A stretch of 64,000 bases of DNA from Massilia frigida (GTDB lineage: Bacteria; Pseudomonadota; Gammaproteobacteria; Burkholderiales; Burkholderiaceae_D). A model generated the notes under the pieces. That model ran no database searches, was not told where the DNA came from, and saw only the letters and a list, made by a program, of their open reading frames with translations. Shown piece by piece: positions 17,400 to 27,010 of this stretch. The stretch lies in NCBI RefSeq assembly GCF_011682175.1, contig NZ_WHJG01000031.1, positions 1 through 64,000 of the forward strand, read 5' to 3'. The position numbers were made by a program, and so were the translations under genes. How positions within the stretch are numbered: position 1 is the first letter of the stretch; each line of letters begins with the position of its first letter.

Positions 17400-20100
17400 A
17401 ATTAGCCGCCTGGCCCTGTTCGGCAAGCTCAATCCCACGCTGTACGCGGCACTCGAAAGCGGCACCGCGTTCTGTCGCCTGCGCGGCAATCCGTACGTCG
17501 AGCTGGTGCACTGGATCCATCAGCTGTGGCAGGCGCCCGACGGCGATCTGCAGCACGTCGCCAGCCACTTCAATGTGGACCAGGACCAGTTGACGCGCGA
17601 CTTGCTGGCGGCGCTGGAACGATTGCCGCGTGGCGCAGGCGCGGTGAGCGACCTCTCCGGCCATATCGACGACGCCGTTGAACGCGCGTGGGTCTACGGC
17701 AGCCTGACGTTTAACGCCGAGAAGATTCGTGGCGCGCATCTGTTGCTCGGTTTGCTTAAAACCAGCAGCCTGCGCCATGTCCTGACCGGTATCTCGCGTC
17801 AGTTCGAGCGGGTCTTGCCGGACGTCCTATCCGGCAGCCTTGAGCAGATCCTGGCCGGCTCGCCGGAACAAGCCAGCGCCGCAGCCGCGAACTCAGCCGG
17901 AAGCCCGGCCGACGCCCTCGACGGCTTGCGTCCGGCCGGCAGCGGCAAGGCCCTCCAGCTCTACACGGTCGACCTGACCGCACGCGCACGTGCTGGCGAG
18001 ATTGACCCTGTCACCGGGCGCGATGAGGAAATTCGCCAGATGGTGGACGTGCTGCTGCGGCGCCGCCAAAACAATCCGCTGCTGGCCGGTGAAGCCGGGG
18101 TCGGCAAGACCGCCGTGGTGGAAGGCCTCGCGCAGCGCATTGCCAACGGCGACGTACCACCGCCGCTGCGCGATGTTGACCTGCTGCTGCTTGACATCGG
18201 TCTGCTGCAAGCTGGCGCCAGCGTCAAAGGCGAATTTGAAAAGCGCCTGCGCGAATTGATCACCGAGGTGCAGGCCAGCGATCGTCCGGTCATCTTGTTC
18301 ATCGATGAGATTCACACCCTGATCGGCGCTGGCGGCGCGGCAGGCACCGGCGACGCCGCCAATCTGTTAAAACCCATGCTGGCGCGCGGCGAACTGCGCA
18401 CCGTTGGCGCCACCACCTGGGCCGAATACAAGAAATATATTGAAAAAGACGCCGCCCTGACCCGCCGTTTCCAGGTCGTGCAGATCGCCGAACCGGACGA
18501 GGCGCGCGCCGTCACCATGATGCGCGGCCTGGCCGACAAGCTGGCCACCCACCACCGCGTGCTGCTGCTCGATGATGCCATCGTGGCGTCGGTGGCGCTG
18601 TCGCACCGCTACATTCCGGCGCGCCAGTTACCGGACAAGGCCGTCAGCCTGCTCGACAGCGCGTGCGCCCGCGTGGCAGTAAGCCAGCACAGCCAGCCGC
18701 CCATGCTGGAAGACTGCCGGCGCCGCATCGACGCCATGCTGGTTGAGCAGGACATCGTGACAAATGAATGCAATCTCGGCGCGGGCGATGCCAGCCGGCT
18801 TGAACCGCTGGCGCGGCGCATCGCCGCCGAGCGGCATGAGTTCGACACCATCAGCGCGCGCTGGCACGCCGAGAAGCTGATGGCGGAGCAAATATTTACC
18901 TTGCGCGTAGCGTTGCAGGCGGCCGCTCCGGGCGAGCGTGCCGCGCGCCTGACCGAATTGCAGGCGGTACTGGTGCAGCTTGAACTGCACCAGGAAGAAC
19001 AGGCGCTGATCCACACTGCGGTGGACGCCCATGCAGTGGCCGCAGTGGTTGCGGACTGGACCGGCATTCCGGTCGGACGAATGGTCGGCGACGCCGTCGA
19101 AGCGGTGCTGGAGCTGGCCAACACGCTGGGCCAGCGCGTGATCGGCCAGCAGCATGCGCTTGAAGCGATTGCGCGCCGCGTGCAGACCGCGCGCGCACGC
19201 CTGGACGATCCGAACAAACCGGTGGGCGTGTTCCTGCTGGCCGGCCCGTCCGGCGTCGGCAAGACCGAAACCGCGCTGGCCCTGGCCGAAACCCTGTACG
19301 GCGGCGAGCAGAATCTCATCACCATCAATATGAGTGAATTCCAGGAAGCCCATACCGTCAGCACCTTGAAAGGCGCGCCGCCAGGGTATGTTGGCTACGG
19401 CGAAGGCGGTGTGTTGACCGAGGCGGTGCGCCGGCGTCCGTACAGTGTGGTCCTGCTCGATGAAATCGAAAAAGCCCATCCGGATGTGCATGAAATTTTC
19501 TTCCAGGTGTTCGACAAAGGCTGGATGGAAGACGGCGAAGGCCGCTACATCGACTTCAAGAACACCGTCATCATCCTGACCTCGAACGTCGGCAGCGATC
19601 TGTTGATGCGCCTGTGCCAGGACCCGGACTTGATGCCGGACGTGGATGCGCTGGCCGGCGCGCTGCGCGAGCCGCTGCTGAAAGTGTTCCCGGCCGCCCT
19701 GCTCGGCCGCCTGTCGGTGGTGCCGTACTTCCCCCTGTCGGACAGCATGCTCGCGCGTATCGTCGCGCTGCAATTTGACCGCATCCGCAGCCGCCTGCTG
19801 GCCAATCACAATATGGTGTTCACCTATGAAGACGGCGCCGTGGCCCTGCTCGGTCAACGCTGCACCCAGCTCGAATCCGGCGGGCGCATGGTCGACGCGG
19901 TATTGACCCAGACGGTGCTGCCGCACATCAGCCGCGAGATCCTGCTGCGCTTGTCGGCGCCCGAAAAACTGACGGGTGTGACGATCGGTGCGCAGGGAGG
20001 CGAGTTCACGTATCGCTTCGAGCATGCGCACGCTGCGCCGGCCACCCCGAGCACGCGGGCCGACGACCTGGACGTCGAACTGTCGGCACTCCCACACTGA
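17392..20100 (+). CDS. tssH: T6SS sheath-recycling AAA+ ATPase TssH (ClpV)
   Basis: This 902-aa Clp/Hsp100 ATPase has an N-domain (residues 1-150), AAA1 with Walker [10 protein letters not shown] near residue 232 and [14 protein letters not shown], a ClpV-type middle domain, and AAA2 with Walker [10 protein letters not shown] near residue 617 and [14 protein letters not shown]. It disassembles contracted TssBC sheaths for reuse. Start at 17392 is chosen because GAGGA (17380-17384) sits 7 nt upstream and [14 protein letters not shown] is the family N-terminus; an upstream in-frame start would lie deep inside tssG. Confidence 0.96.
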   Translation: MSEISRLALFGKLNPTLYAALESGTAFCRLRGNPYVELVHWIHQLWQAPDGDLQHVASHFNVDQDQLTRDLLAALERLPRGAGAVSDLSGHIDDAVERAWVYGSLTFNAEKIRGAHLLLGLLKTSSLRHVLTGISRQFERVLPDVLSGSLEQILAGSPEQASAAAANSAGSPADALDGLRPAGSGKALQLYTVDLTARARAGEIDPVTGRDEEIRQMVDVLLRRRQNNPLLAGEAGVGKTAVVEGLAQRIANGDVPPPLRDVDLLLLDIGLLQAGASVKGEFEKRLRELITEVQASDRPVILFIDEIHTLIGAGGAAGTGDAANLLKPMLARGELRTVGATTWAEYKKYIEKDAALTRRFQVVQIAEPDEARAVTMMRGLADKLATHHRVLLLDDAIVASVALSHRYIPARQLPDKAVSLLDSACARVAVSQHSQPPMLEDCRRRIDAMLVEQDIVTNECNLGAGDASRLEPLARRIAAERHEFDTISARWHAEKLMAEQIFTLRVALQAAAPGERAARLTELQAVLVQLELHQEEQALIHTAVDAHAVAAVVADWTGIPVGRMVGDAVEAVLELANTLGQRVIGQQHALEAIARRVQTARARLDDPNKPVGVFLLAGPSGVGKTETALALAETLYGGEQNLITINMSEFQEAHTVSTLKGAPPGYVGYGEGGVLTEAVRRRPYSVVLLDEIEKAHPDVHEIFFQVFDKGWMEDGEGRYIDFKNTVIILTSNVGSDLLMRLCQDPDLMPDVDALAGALREPLLKVFPAALLGRLSVVPYFPLSDSMLARIVALQFDRIRSRLLANHNMVFTYEDGAVALLGQRCTQLESGGRMVDAVLTQTVLPHISREILLRLSAPEKLTGVTIGAQGGEFTYRFEHAHAAPATPSTRADDLDVELSALPH

Positions 20101-20113
20101 CCTTGCCTCACCT

Positions 20114-20632
20114 ATGACGAAAGATTATTTGATGAACCGTATCTTTAACGCTCGCCCTCCGGTATCCATGTTGACAACCGCTGCCTTCAAAGCTGGCGCA
20201 TCGGTGCTGGCTATCAGCGCCCCGCTCTGGCTGAGCGCGTGCGCCAGTACTGACAGCGCGCCGGTTGCCGCTCCCGAGCCAGCGGCCAGGCCCGCCGCAG
20301 TCATATTGAATGCCATGGAACAGCGCGCGCAGGTTGTCATTGCGGAAGCTAACAAGCAATTTACGGCCGGTGACTTCAAGGCAGTCATCGTTAACCTGAG
20401 CACCAGCAAGGCCATCGATTTTTCAAGCACCGCAACCCAAGTCCAGGCGCACAAGCTGCTGGCGTTCAGCTACTGCATCACAAGGAAAACCGCGCCTTGC
20501 AACGCCGAGGCGGAGCGCGTGATGCTGCTCGATCCGGGCTTTCAGTTGTCCGAAGCCGAGCGTTCGCATCCGATGTGGGGGCCGGCGTTTGATGCCGCCC
20601 GCAAAAAAGTCACGCTTCCAGCCAAGCCATAA
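20114..20632 (+). CDS. T6SS-associated lipoprotein, TssQ-like
   Basis: A hydrophobic segment ends in the lipobox LSAC (SAPLWLSACAST), so this should be an outer-membrane lipoprotein. The mature part is about 130 residues, helical (ILNAMEQRAQVVIAEANKQF), with a C-terminal SHPMWGPAFDAARKK motif. This resembles the lipoproteins annotated as TssQ family in related clusters; the name is from memory of that family and not certain. In-frame ATGs at 20114, 20132 and 20168 are all possible; 20132 has a GAAAG-type site and 20168 gives a tighter signal peptide. It lies between tssH and the FHA gene, 12 nt before the latter. Confidence 0.7.
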   Translation: MTKDYLMNRIFNARPPVSMLTTAAFKAGASVLAISAPLWLSACASTDSAPVAAPEPAARPAAVILNAMEQRAQVVIAEANKQFTAGDFKAVIVNLSTSKAIDFSSTATQVQAHKLLAFSYCITRKTAPCNAEAERVMLLDPGFQLSEAERSHPMWGPAFDAARKKVTLPAKP

Positions 20633-20644
20633 CCAGGATCACGC

Positions 20645-22117
20645 ATGCGATTCACCATCCTCGAACACGGCGGACAGCCGCTACGTGCGCCGGTCAGCAA
20701 GGACTTTTCCCGGCCTGGCGCAACCATTGGCCGGGGCGCGGACAACCATCTGGTGCTGGTCGATGACACCAGGCAGATTTCGCGCTTGCAGGCATCGGTG
20801 CGCATCGATGACAGCGGGACGTATCTGGCCAACCTGAGTACGGTCTGCCCGGTTGAAGTGAATGATGCGGCATTGACGGGCGACCAGCCCTGGCGCCTGC
20901 GGGATGGCGACCAGGTACGGATTGGTTTGTATCTGCTGCAGGTTGGCGAACAGCAGGCGGCAAATAGCGGCGCTAACCCGCTGCCGCCTGTGGCCGACGT
21001 GGAGATTGCGCCCGTGCGTGTCGCGCTGGCGCCGGCTCCGCCAGCGGCGACGGTGGCTCCCGACGACGCGTTCTGGGACAACCTTGTGTCCGACTTTGCG
21101 CCGGCGCCGAGCGCCAGGCTGTTTGCCGCGACCGCGCCGGTGGCAGCGCCGCTGGCGGTCGCGCAGGCGGCAGCGCCAGAGGTGCTCTTGCCGGATGACG
21201 CCCTGGCGACGCTCAGCAATCCATCGGTCGATCCGCTCGATTTCTTTGCCAATCCTGGCGCGGAATCGCACAGCAATCTGTTCGCCGACAATGCCAGCGC
21301 TCTGCCCGACACCAGCACTGCGTTGCTGGAATTGGCGCAGCAAGAACATGCGGCGAGCGCCCCCTTCGACACCAGCGCCTTGTTTGGCCGGGCGATTGGC
21401 AGCGGCGTGCAAGCAGAACCCGCGCCAGCCCGGTTCGCTGCTGACATGGCGTCGTCGCCTATCCAGACTGCGACGCGGCCCACGGCCTGCGACCCGGCGC
21501 CACCAACGCCGGACGCCGCCAACATGGTCGCAGCGTTTCTGGAGGGCGCCGGCTTCACGCCAAATGAAGGCAGCTTGACCGAGGCGCACTTTCATCAGGC
21601 CGGTCGCCTGTTGAGCAAACTGGTCGGAGGCTCCATGAACCTGTTGACCAGCCGCACGATCATCAAGCGTGAAGTCAAGGCAGAGCTGACCATGATGCTC
21701 GACAAGGAAAACAATCCGCTCAAGCTGCTGCCGGACGCCCAGACCGTACTCAAACAAATGTTCGGGCCATCGTTTTCCGGTTTCATGACGTCCGAGCGCG
21801 CCGTCGACGATACCTTCCACGACCTGCAAGCCCATCAGATGGGCATGCTGGCGGGCATGCGCGCCGCGCTCAATCAGCTGCTGCGCAATTTCAGTCCGGA
21901 AGTGGTGGACAAGCAGATGGGCGCTGACGTCTGGTACGAGCGCCTGATGCCGAAGGGGCGCGACGGGCGTGCGTGGGTGCGTTATCGCGCGCTGCACCAG
22001 GCGGCGGTGACCGCCGTGGAGGAAGACTTCCATACCGTATTTGGGCAGGTGTTTTTGTCCGCCTACGACGCCGAGGTCGAACTGTACCGCGCACAGAGGG
22101 TGCAACAGGCATGCTGA
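20645..22117 (+). CDS. tagH: T6SS FHA-domain protein TagH (Fha1/ImpI-like)
   Basis: This 490-aa protein has an N-terminal FHA domain (residues 1-100; TIGRGADNHLVLVD and the ISRLQASV stretch), a long Ala/Pro-rich linker (about 110-290) and a conserved C-terminal T6SS domain (about 300-490; GRLLSKLVGGSMNLLTSR, KENNPLKLLPDAQTVLKQMF). Fha proteins are phosphorylated by PpkA and read phosphothreonine to promote assembly. The canonical FHA phosphopeptide-binding RxxS/H pattern is seen as SRLQAS. The stop overlaps the phosphatase ATG by 7 nt. Confidence 0.92.
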   Translation: MRFTILEHGGQPLRAPVSKDFSRPGATIGRGADNHLVLVDDTRQISRLQASVRIDDSGTYLANLSTVCPVEVNDAALTGDQPWRLRDGDQVRIGLYLLQVGEQQAANSGANPLPPVADVEIAPVRVALAPAPPAATVAPDDAFWDNLVSDFAPAPSARLFAATAPVAAPLAVAQAAAPEVLLPDDALATLSNPSVDPLDFFANPGAESHSNLFADNASALPDTSTALLELAQQEHAASAPFDTSALFGRAIGSGVQAEPAPARFAADMASSPIQTATRPTACDPAPPTPDAANMVAAFLEGAGFTPNEGSLTEAHFHQAGRLLSKLVGGSMNLLTSRTIIKREVKAELTMMLDKENNPLKLLPDAQTVLKQMFGPSFSGFMTSERAVDDTFHDLQAHQMGMLAGMRAALNQLLRNFSPEVVDKQMGADVWYERLMPKGRDGRAWVRYRALHQAAVTAVEEDFHTVFGQVFLSAYDAEVELYRAQRVQQAC

Positions 22118-22872
22118 CCTTGACCACGGCGCAATGCTCGCATCAAGGCAGCCGCGCCAGCAATGAAGACGCCTTGGGTTTCCGGGTGCGTGATGACGAC
22201 GCCTGCTTTGTGATCAGCGACGGCGTGGGTGGCCAGGCCGGCGGCGCCATCGCATCCAGGCTGGCGGTGCACTGGAGCTTGCAGCAACTCGATGACAAGC
22301 AATCGTACGGCCTGCAAGCGATGACGCACGGCAGCGTGGATGCCGCCGACGCTGCCATCGTCGCGGAACAACGGCGCAACCCCGAGCGGGCGCGCATGGC
22401 AGCGACCGTGGTGGCGCTGTTCATCGACCGGCGCGAACGAATGGCGCAGTGGATTCATGTCGGGGACAGCCGCCTGTACCTGTTCCGGCGCGGGCATCTG
22501 CTGCGCCGCACGCAAGACCACAGCCTGGCCGCCCAACTGCAACAGGCGGGTTTGTCCTGCGGCCCGGACAAAGCGCATTTGCTCAGCCACGCGCTGGGCC
22601 AGGCCGATACCGACAACATCGAGCCAGGAGCGGCTTGCACGCTTGAAGACGGCGATGCCTATCTGCTGTGCACCGACGGCTTCTGGAACGGGCTCGACGA
22701 CGCGGCGATGCAGCGCTGCCTGCAAGTGGCAGGCAATGTGGCGGATTGGGTCACCCTGCTTGCCGGGCACGTGCGTCAACACAGCGATTGCGACGGCACG
22801 CAAGACAACTACTCGGCGCTGGGCGTATGGGTCGGCGATCCGCAATTGGTAACCCGCGCACATCGCGATTGA
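22111..22872 (+). CDS. pppA: T6SS PP2C-type Ser/Thr phosphatase PppA
   Basis: This 253-aa PPM/PP2C phosphatase has metal-binding motifs SNEDALGF and VISDGVGGQAGG, then HVGDSRLYLFRRG, LCTDGFWNGLDD and GTQDNYSAL at the C-terminus. It should dephosphorylate TagH and switch T6SS off, opposing PpkA. The ATG at 22111 overlaps the tagH stop. It closes the core T6SS operon; an AT-rich gap follows. Confidence 0.93.
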   Translation: MLTLTTAQCSHQGSRASNEDALGFRVRDDDACFVISDGVGGQAGGAIASRLAVHWSLQQLDDKQSYGLQAMTHGSVDAADAAIVAEQRRNPERARMAATVVALFIDRRERMAQWIHVGDSRLYLFRRGHLLRRTQDHSLAAQLQQAGLSCGPDKAHLLSHALGQADTDNIEPGAACTLEDGDAYLLCTDGFWNGLDDAAMQRCLQVAGNVADWVTLLAGHVRQHSDCDGTQDNYSALGVWVGDPQLVTRAHRD

Positions 22873-23095
22873 TAAGCGCCCGATTGCAATCCATACGATA
22901 TTTATATTACCTGTTGATGACCTAATTAATATATTTAAAACTGTGGGGAATATTATTGACCGGGCCGCGCCAATAACGTTAGCATGGCTCGCCAATTAAA
23001 ATAGTTGCAATACTTTATTATCAAATTTTGATTCATAAATATCGCGCGATCTATATCTATTCTAGTTCCAGCGTCACCGGATAAACAAGCAGCGT
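22873..23095 (+). promoter_or_regulatory. AT-rich intergenic region before the effector module
   Basis: This 223-bp stretch is strikingly AT-rich compared with its GC-rich surroundings (for example around 22900-22960 and 22995-23060). It separates the core T6SS operon from the DUF2169/VgrG module. One possible -35 is TTGACC near 22957, with TTAGCA 17 bp downstream as a poor -10. The composition suggests a promoter and possibly H-NS/MvaT-type silencer binding. No gene or terminator was recognised. Confidence 0.45.
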
Positions 23096-25753
23096 ATGAA
23101 GATCATCAAACCGATGCGCCTGGGCGTCATGCCCCGGCCCTTTACCTGGCAGAACAAGCATTTTTTATGCGTGACGGCGTACGCGCATGTCACCTTGAGC
23201 CCCAATCCCCAACTATTGAATGAACAAGGATTGTGGCCGATGCTGGCAAGCGAGCTTGGGGGAACCAGCGTCCTCGACCTGGGCTTGCCAAAGCAATATC
23301 CGGAGTTTCTGGTATCCGGTTTTGGCTATACCCATCATCAGCAAGACAAAACCCGTTGCGCCGTCTCCGCCCAGGTTGGCGATATAGAAAAACGCCTGAC
23401 TGTCTTTGGTGACCGCTATTGGATCGCCGGCGGCGCCAGTGCGCCGACGCCGTTCGATGCCATGCCGCTGGACTGGACGCATGCATTCGGCGGCGCGGCC
23501 TGCGCTGCCAATCCGCTTGGCCGGGGCATGGACGCCGAGGATATTGGCGGTCAAAAGGTGGTGCGGCTGCCAAACGTCGAGCTGGCCAGCGAACTTTACC
23601 GGGCGCCAGGCAGGCCACCATCGGCGCCGGCTGGCATGGGACCGATCGACGTGGCCTGGCAGCAGCGCCAGGCGCGCATGGGCGTGCACGACCAAAGCTG
23701 GTTCGAGAATGATTTCCCCGGCCTTGCCCGCAGCATGGACTGGCGCGCATGGAACGCCGCGCCCGACGATCAGCACTTCCCTGCCAGCTTTGAACTTGCC
23801 GGCGCGCCTTACACGCTGCGCAATATGCACCCGGAGCACCCGGTGCTGAGCGGAACCATTCCCGACTGGGTTGGCCGTTGCCTCGTGGTGAAACGGCGGA
23901 ATGACAAGCATGTTACCGCCGACATCGACTTGCGCCTGACCACCGCGTGGTTCTTCCCGCACCGGCTGGAAAGCGTCCTGATTTATCACGGCGTGGTCGA
24001 AATCGACCAGGACGATGCCCACGACGTTATGCAACTGATGCCCGCGCTGGAGCATCGCCATGCGAAACGCGATCACGCCTACTTCCTGAAGGTGCTCGCA
24101 CAGCGGCTCGACAGCAAGACTGGCAGTCACTACGCCTTTCGCGATGGCGACCTGTTGCCTGAAGGCGCGGCGCTGGGCCTCCTGTTTCCTGGGGAGGACA
24201 CCATGTTCGACAAAGTGCCAGGCCCGCTGGAACGCAATCAGCGGCAGCGTATGCAAAACCAACGCGACAAGAGTGCGCAGATGGCGCGTGATGAAGGGCT
24301 CGACCCGGACGAGATACTTCCTCCAATGAACGCCGCCCCCGAGCTGCCGCGCCGCCTGGAAGATTTACCGCAATTTATGGAAAAGGTGGATCGGCTGCAC
24401 GCCGCCGACATGGAGAAAGCCCGGGCGTCACTCGCGACGACGCGTCGGGAAATGGCAAGCAATCTGCCGCCCGAACACCAGGGCCAGCTTGCGATGCTCG
24501 ATCAATTGGCGCCCCTGCTCGACGGTCATGCCGGCATGAAACACGCGCCGCCGGCACCCACCCACAGCTTCGCCGAGTTCAGCGCCAGCCACGCCGACAT
24601 GGCAAGCGAGGCAGAATCATTTTCCGGTATGCCCATTCCCGAGATCATCCCGGCTGCGGAGCTGAAATCGACCATGCACAAGATGTACTTGCACGGCGCG
24701 ACCAGTTTCGCGCCAGCCGCCGTGCTGGTCGGCGACGCAGCCCGGCGCGTGCGCGACCATGTGGCGGCGATCTACGCCAGCACGCGCGACTTTGCCGGCC
24801 TGGACCTGACTGGAGCGGATCTGTCAGGCATGGATCTGCGCGGTGCAAATTTCAGGGGCGCCATGCTGGAAAGCGCCGACTTGCGCGGAACAAAACTGGA
24901 CGGTTGCGACTTGACGGAAGCGATTCTGGCGCGCACCTCGCTGGCCGGCGCCAGCTTTGCGCACGCCAGGTGCGATGGCGCCAGCCTGGCGCAAGCGGAC
25001 GCCCGCTACGCCTCGTTTGCGCACGCCGTACTGAACAAGTGCACATGGGAAGAAGCCCGGCTCGATCATGGCGACTTCTCCCACGCGCAGATCGGTGACG
25101 TCATGCTGACAGAGATGCAGATCGCGTCGGCCAGGTTCGATCATGCGCGCTTTTTCTCGCTGACTTTCTACAAAATCGGCATGCGCAATTGCAGCTTCCG
25201 CCATGCGCATTTCGAGAAATGCGTCTTTATAGAAGGCCGGCAAGAAGATCTGTGTTTTGACCTGGCCACCTTGCAAGACAGCGCATGGGTCACGACGGAT
25301 GCGGCACGGCTGAGTTTTCGCGGCAGCGTCCTGCGCACCTGCGCGGTCACCGACAAGACCGCACTGGACGAAGCCGACTTCACGGATGCCCAGCTATCGC
25401 AATGCAATTTCCGTGAAATCAGCATGCAGCGAGCAAATTTCTGCGGTGCGACAGCGGCGATCACGGATTTTTCCGAAGCCAATCTGAGCGGCGCCAACTT
25501 GCAGCGCATGAACGCCAGCGGCAGTTTTTTCACCCGCGCCATCCTGGTCGCCAGCGACCTGCGCGACGCCAATCTGATCGGCGCAAGCCTGGTGAAAGCC
25601 GACTTGCGCTCGTGCGACCTGCGCGGCGCCAACCTGTTTCGCGCCGATCTGGCGCAAACCTTGGGCGACGGCGGAACCCTGTTCGACCAGGCCTACCTGG
25701 AGCAGACCAAATTCTTGCCCCGGCGGGTACTTGACACCGCCTTGGCCGATTGA
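23096..25753 (+). CDS. DUF2169 T6SS adaptor with C-terminal pentapeptide repeats
   Basis: This 885-aa protein has an N-terminal DUF2169 domain (about residues 10-310), with WTHAFGGAACAANPLGRG and the Trp/Pro-rich DWRAWNAAPDDQHFP segment. A helical middle (about 380-480) follows, then a long right-handed beta-helix of pentapeptide repeats from about residue 565 to 870 (LDLTGADLSGMDLRGANF). DUF2169 proteins are found beside PAAR-like tips and effectors and act as loading adaptors in other T6SSs. Here the immediate downstream gene is a DUF4150/PAAR-like protein. The fusion to pentapeptide repeats may hold cargo or shape the VgrG tip. Confidence 0.85.
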   Translation: MKIIKPMRLGVMPRPFTWQNKHFLCVTAYAHVTLSPNPQLLNEQGLWPMLASELGGTSVLDLGLPKQYPEFLVSGFGYTHHQQDKTRCAVSAQVGDIEKRLTVFGDRYWIAGGASAPTPFDAMPLDWTHAFGGAACAANPLGRGMDAEDIGGQKVVRLPNVELASELYRAPGRPPSAPAGMGPIDVAWQQRQARMGVHDQSWFENDFPGLARSMDWRAWNAAPDDQHFPASFELAGAPYTLRNMHPEHPVLSGTIPDWVGRCLVVKRRNDKHVTADIDLRLTTAWFFPHRLESVLIYHGVVEIDQDDAHDVMQLMPALEHRHAKRDHAYFLKVLAQRLDSKTGSHYAFRDGDLLPEGAALGLLFPGEDTMFDKVPGPLERNQRQRMQNQRDKSAQMARDEGLDPDEILPPMNAAPELPRRLEDLPQFMEKVDRLHAADMEKARASLATTRREMASNLPPEHQGQLAMLDQLAPLLDGHAGMKHAPPAPTHSFAEFSASHADMASEAESFSGMPIPEIIPAAELKSTMHKMYLHGATSFAPAAVLVGDAARRVRDHVAAIYASTRDFAGLDLTGADLSGMDLRGANFRGAMLESADLRGTKLDGCDLTEAILARTSLAGASFAHARCDGASLAQADARYASFAHAVLNKCTWEEARLDHGDFSHAQIGDVMLTEMQIASARFDHARFFSLTFYKIGMRNCSFRHAHFEKCVFIEGRQEDLCFDLATLQDSAWVTTDAARLSFRGSVLRTCAVTDKTALDEADFTDAQLSQCNFREISMQRANFCGATAAITDFSEANLSGANLQRMNASGSFFTRAILVASDLRDANLIGASLVKADLRSCDLRGANLFRADLAQTLGDGGTLFDQAYLEQTKFLPRRVLDTALAD

Positions 25754-25790
25754 GGCCGATGTATTTCTTACACTTTCAGCAGGATAGCCC

Positions 25791-26144
25791 ATGTTTTTGA
25801 AAACCCAGCTTGGCCTGAGCCTGGCGCCGGTCGATGCGAAGATTCCCATTACCTCACCCAATGCGGCGCCGGCACCCATGCACATCCCGAATGCCTTCAA
25901 CATCTTGGTGGGCGGCACCCCGGCCCACAACCTGGCCACGTTTGCGCCGATGACCATGACCTTGCCCGGCGTTGGCGTGGCCAGCGGTACGGTCATGGGA
26001 CCGTCGCGTGAAGTGACCGGCAAATACAATTTGCTGATCAAAGCGACGCCAGCGACGCGCATGACCAGCATGTCGATTCAAAATTCCACCAACGCACCGG
26101 GTATCTATCTGGTGCCAGGGCAGTTCAAGGTGCTGGCATTTTAG
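25791..26144 (+). CDS. PAAR-like (DUF4150-type) tip protein
   Basis: This 117-aa protein has no signal peptide. Its composition and motifs (IPNAFNILVGGTPAHNLATF, SGTVMGPSREVTGKYNLLIKATPATRM) match DUF4150/PAAR-like proteins that cap the VgrG spike in place of a classical PAAR. It carries no C-terminal toxin extension. It lies between the DUF2169 adaptor (38 nt upstream) and the hydrolase (26 nt downstream), the usual adaptor-tip-effector order. Confidence 0.8.
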   Translation: MFLKTQLGLSLAPVDAKIPITSPNAAPAPMHIPNAFNILVGGTPAHNLATFAPMTMTLPGVGVASGTVMGPSREVTGKYNLLIKATPATRMTSMSIQNSTNAPGIYLVPGQFKVLAF

Positions 26145-26169
26145 CCATGGCCTGCCGAAAGGGTTTTTC

Positions 26170-26961
26170 TTGAATTACCGCAGCGTCGTCGCCAGTCCGG
26201 CCTATTGCCCTGCACCCGGGCGGGCCAGCCGCATCCTGCATATTGCTTCGCGCGAGGCCGAGCCGGTCATGATGGTGAGCACCTTGTACCTGCCCTGCGG
26301 GCCGGGCCCTTTTCCTCTCTGGGTATTTAACCACGGCAGGAATTTCGGCAATACCGTGCATCAGGCGCGCAGCCGGCCAGACGCCCTGGCCAAGGTGCTG
26401 CTGCGCCAGGGCTATGCAGTGCTTGCGCCCAACCGCCGGGGTTTTGCCGACTCAGGCGGCCGGCATCTGAGCCACTGGGCCAACCCGCTGGCCGGCTCAC
26501 TGTGCTGTGCGCGTGACATCGAGACCGTGGTGCTGGCCATGTCCGGCAAGCCTTATATCGACGCCAGCTGCATCATCGTCAGCGGGCACTCGTATGGCGC
26601 GCTGGGGACGCTGGCCTACGGCATGAAGCCGCACGCCGGCGTGCGCGCCCTGGTGAACTTTGCCGGCGGCCTGCGCGGCGAGTCGGACCAGGGCTGGCAG
26701 CAGCCGCTACGCGAAGCGTTCCGGTATTACGGCCGGCGCGCCAGGGTGCGCTCGCTGTGGCTGTACGCCGACAACGACAGCTTTTGGCCGCTGGACTATG
26801 CCAAGTCGCTGCATGACGCCTACTGCGAGCACGGCGCCAGCGCTGAATTTGTCAACCTCGGCCACTTCAAGGAGTGCGCCCACCGCTATGTGCTGGACCC
26901 GGATGGCGTCGACTTCTGGTGGCCGAGGGTGGCTGGACTATTACGTGGAATCGCAGCATGA
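26170..26961 (+). CDS. Alpha/beta hydrolase, candidate T6SS effector
   Basis: This 263-aa single-domain alpha/beta hydrolase has the nucleophile elbow GHSYG (Ser141), an oxyanion-side HGRNFG segment, an acid in YADNDSFWP (Asp201 or Asp203) and a base in GHFKECAH (His232 or His238). It resembles dienelactone hydrolase/esterase-type enzymes and has no signal peptide. The start is TTG at 26170 with AAAGGG upstream. Its place between the PAAR-like tip and VgrG suggests a cargo enzyme such as a lipase or esterase toxin, but no immunity gene is obvious; the small membrane protein at 31241 is one possibility. Family assignment is good; the effector role is inference. Confidence 0.75.
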   Translation: MNYRSVVASPAYCPAPGRASRILHIASREAEPVMMVSTLYLPCGPGPFPLWVFNHGRNFGNTVHQARSRPDALAKVLLRQGYAVLAPNRRGFADSGGRHLSHWANPLAGSLCCARDIETVVLAMSGKPYIDASCIIVSGHSYGALGTLAYGMKPHAGVRALVNFAGGLRGESDQGWQQPLREAFRYYGRRARVRSLWLYADNDSFWPLDYAKSLHDAYCEHGASAEFVNLGHFKECAHRYVLDPDGVDFWWPRVAGLLRGIAA

Positions 26962-27010
26962 GCGACTGTCCGCATCCGGACATTGTGTTTAAGCCTACAA
27001 GGAAATTGAT

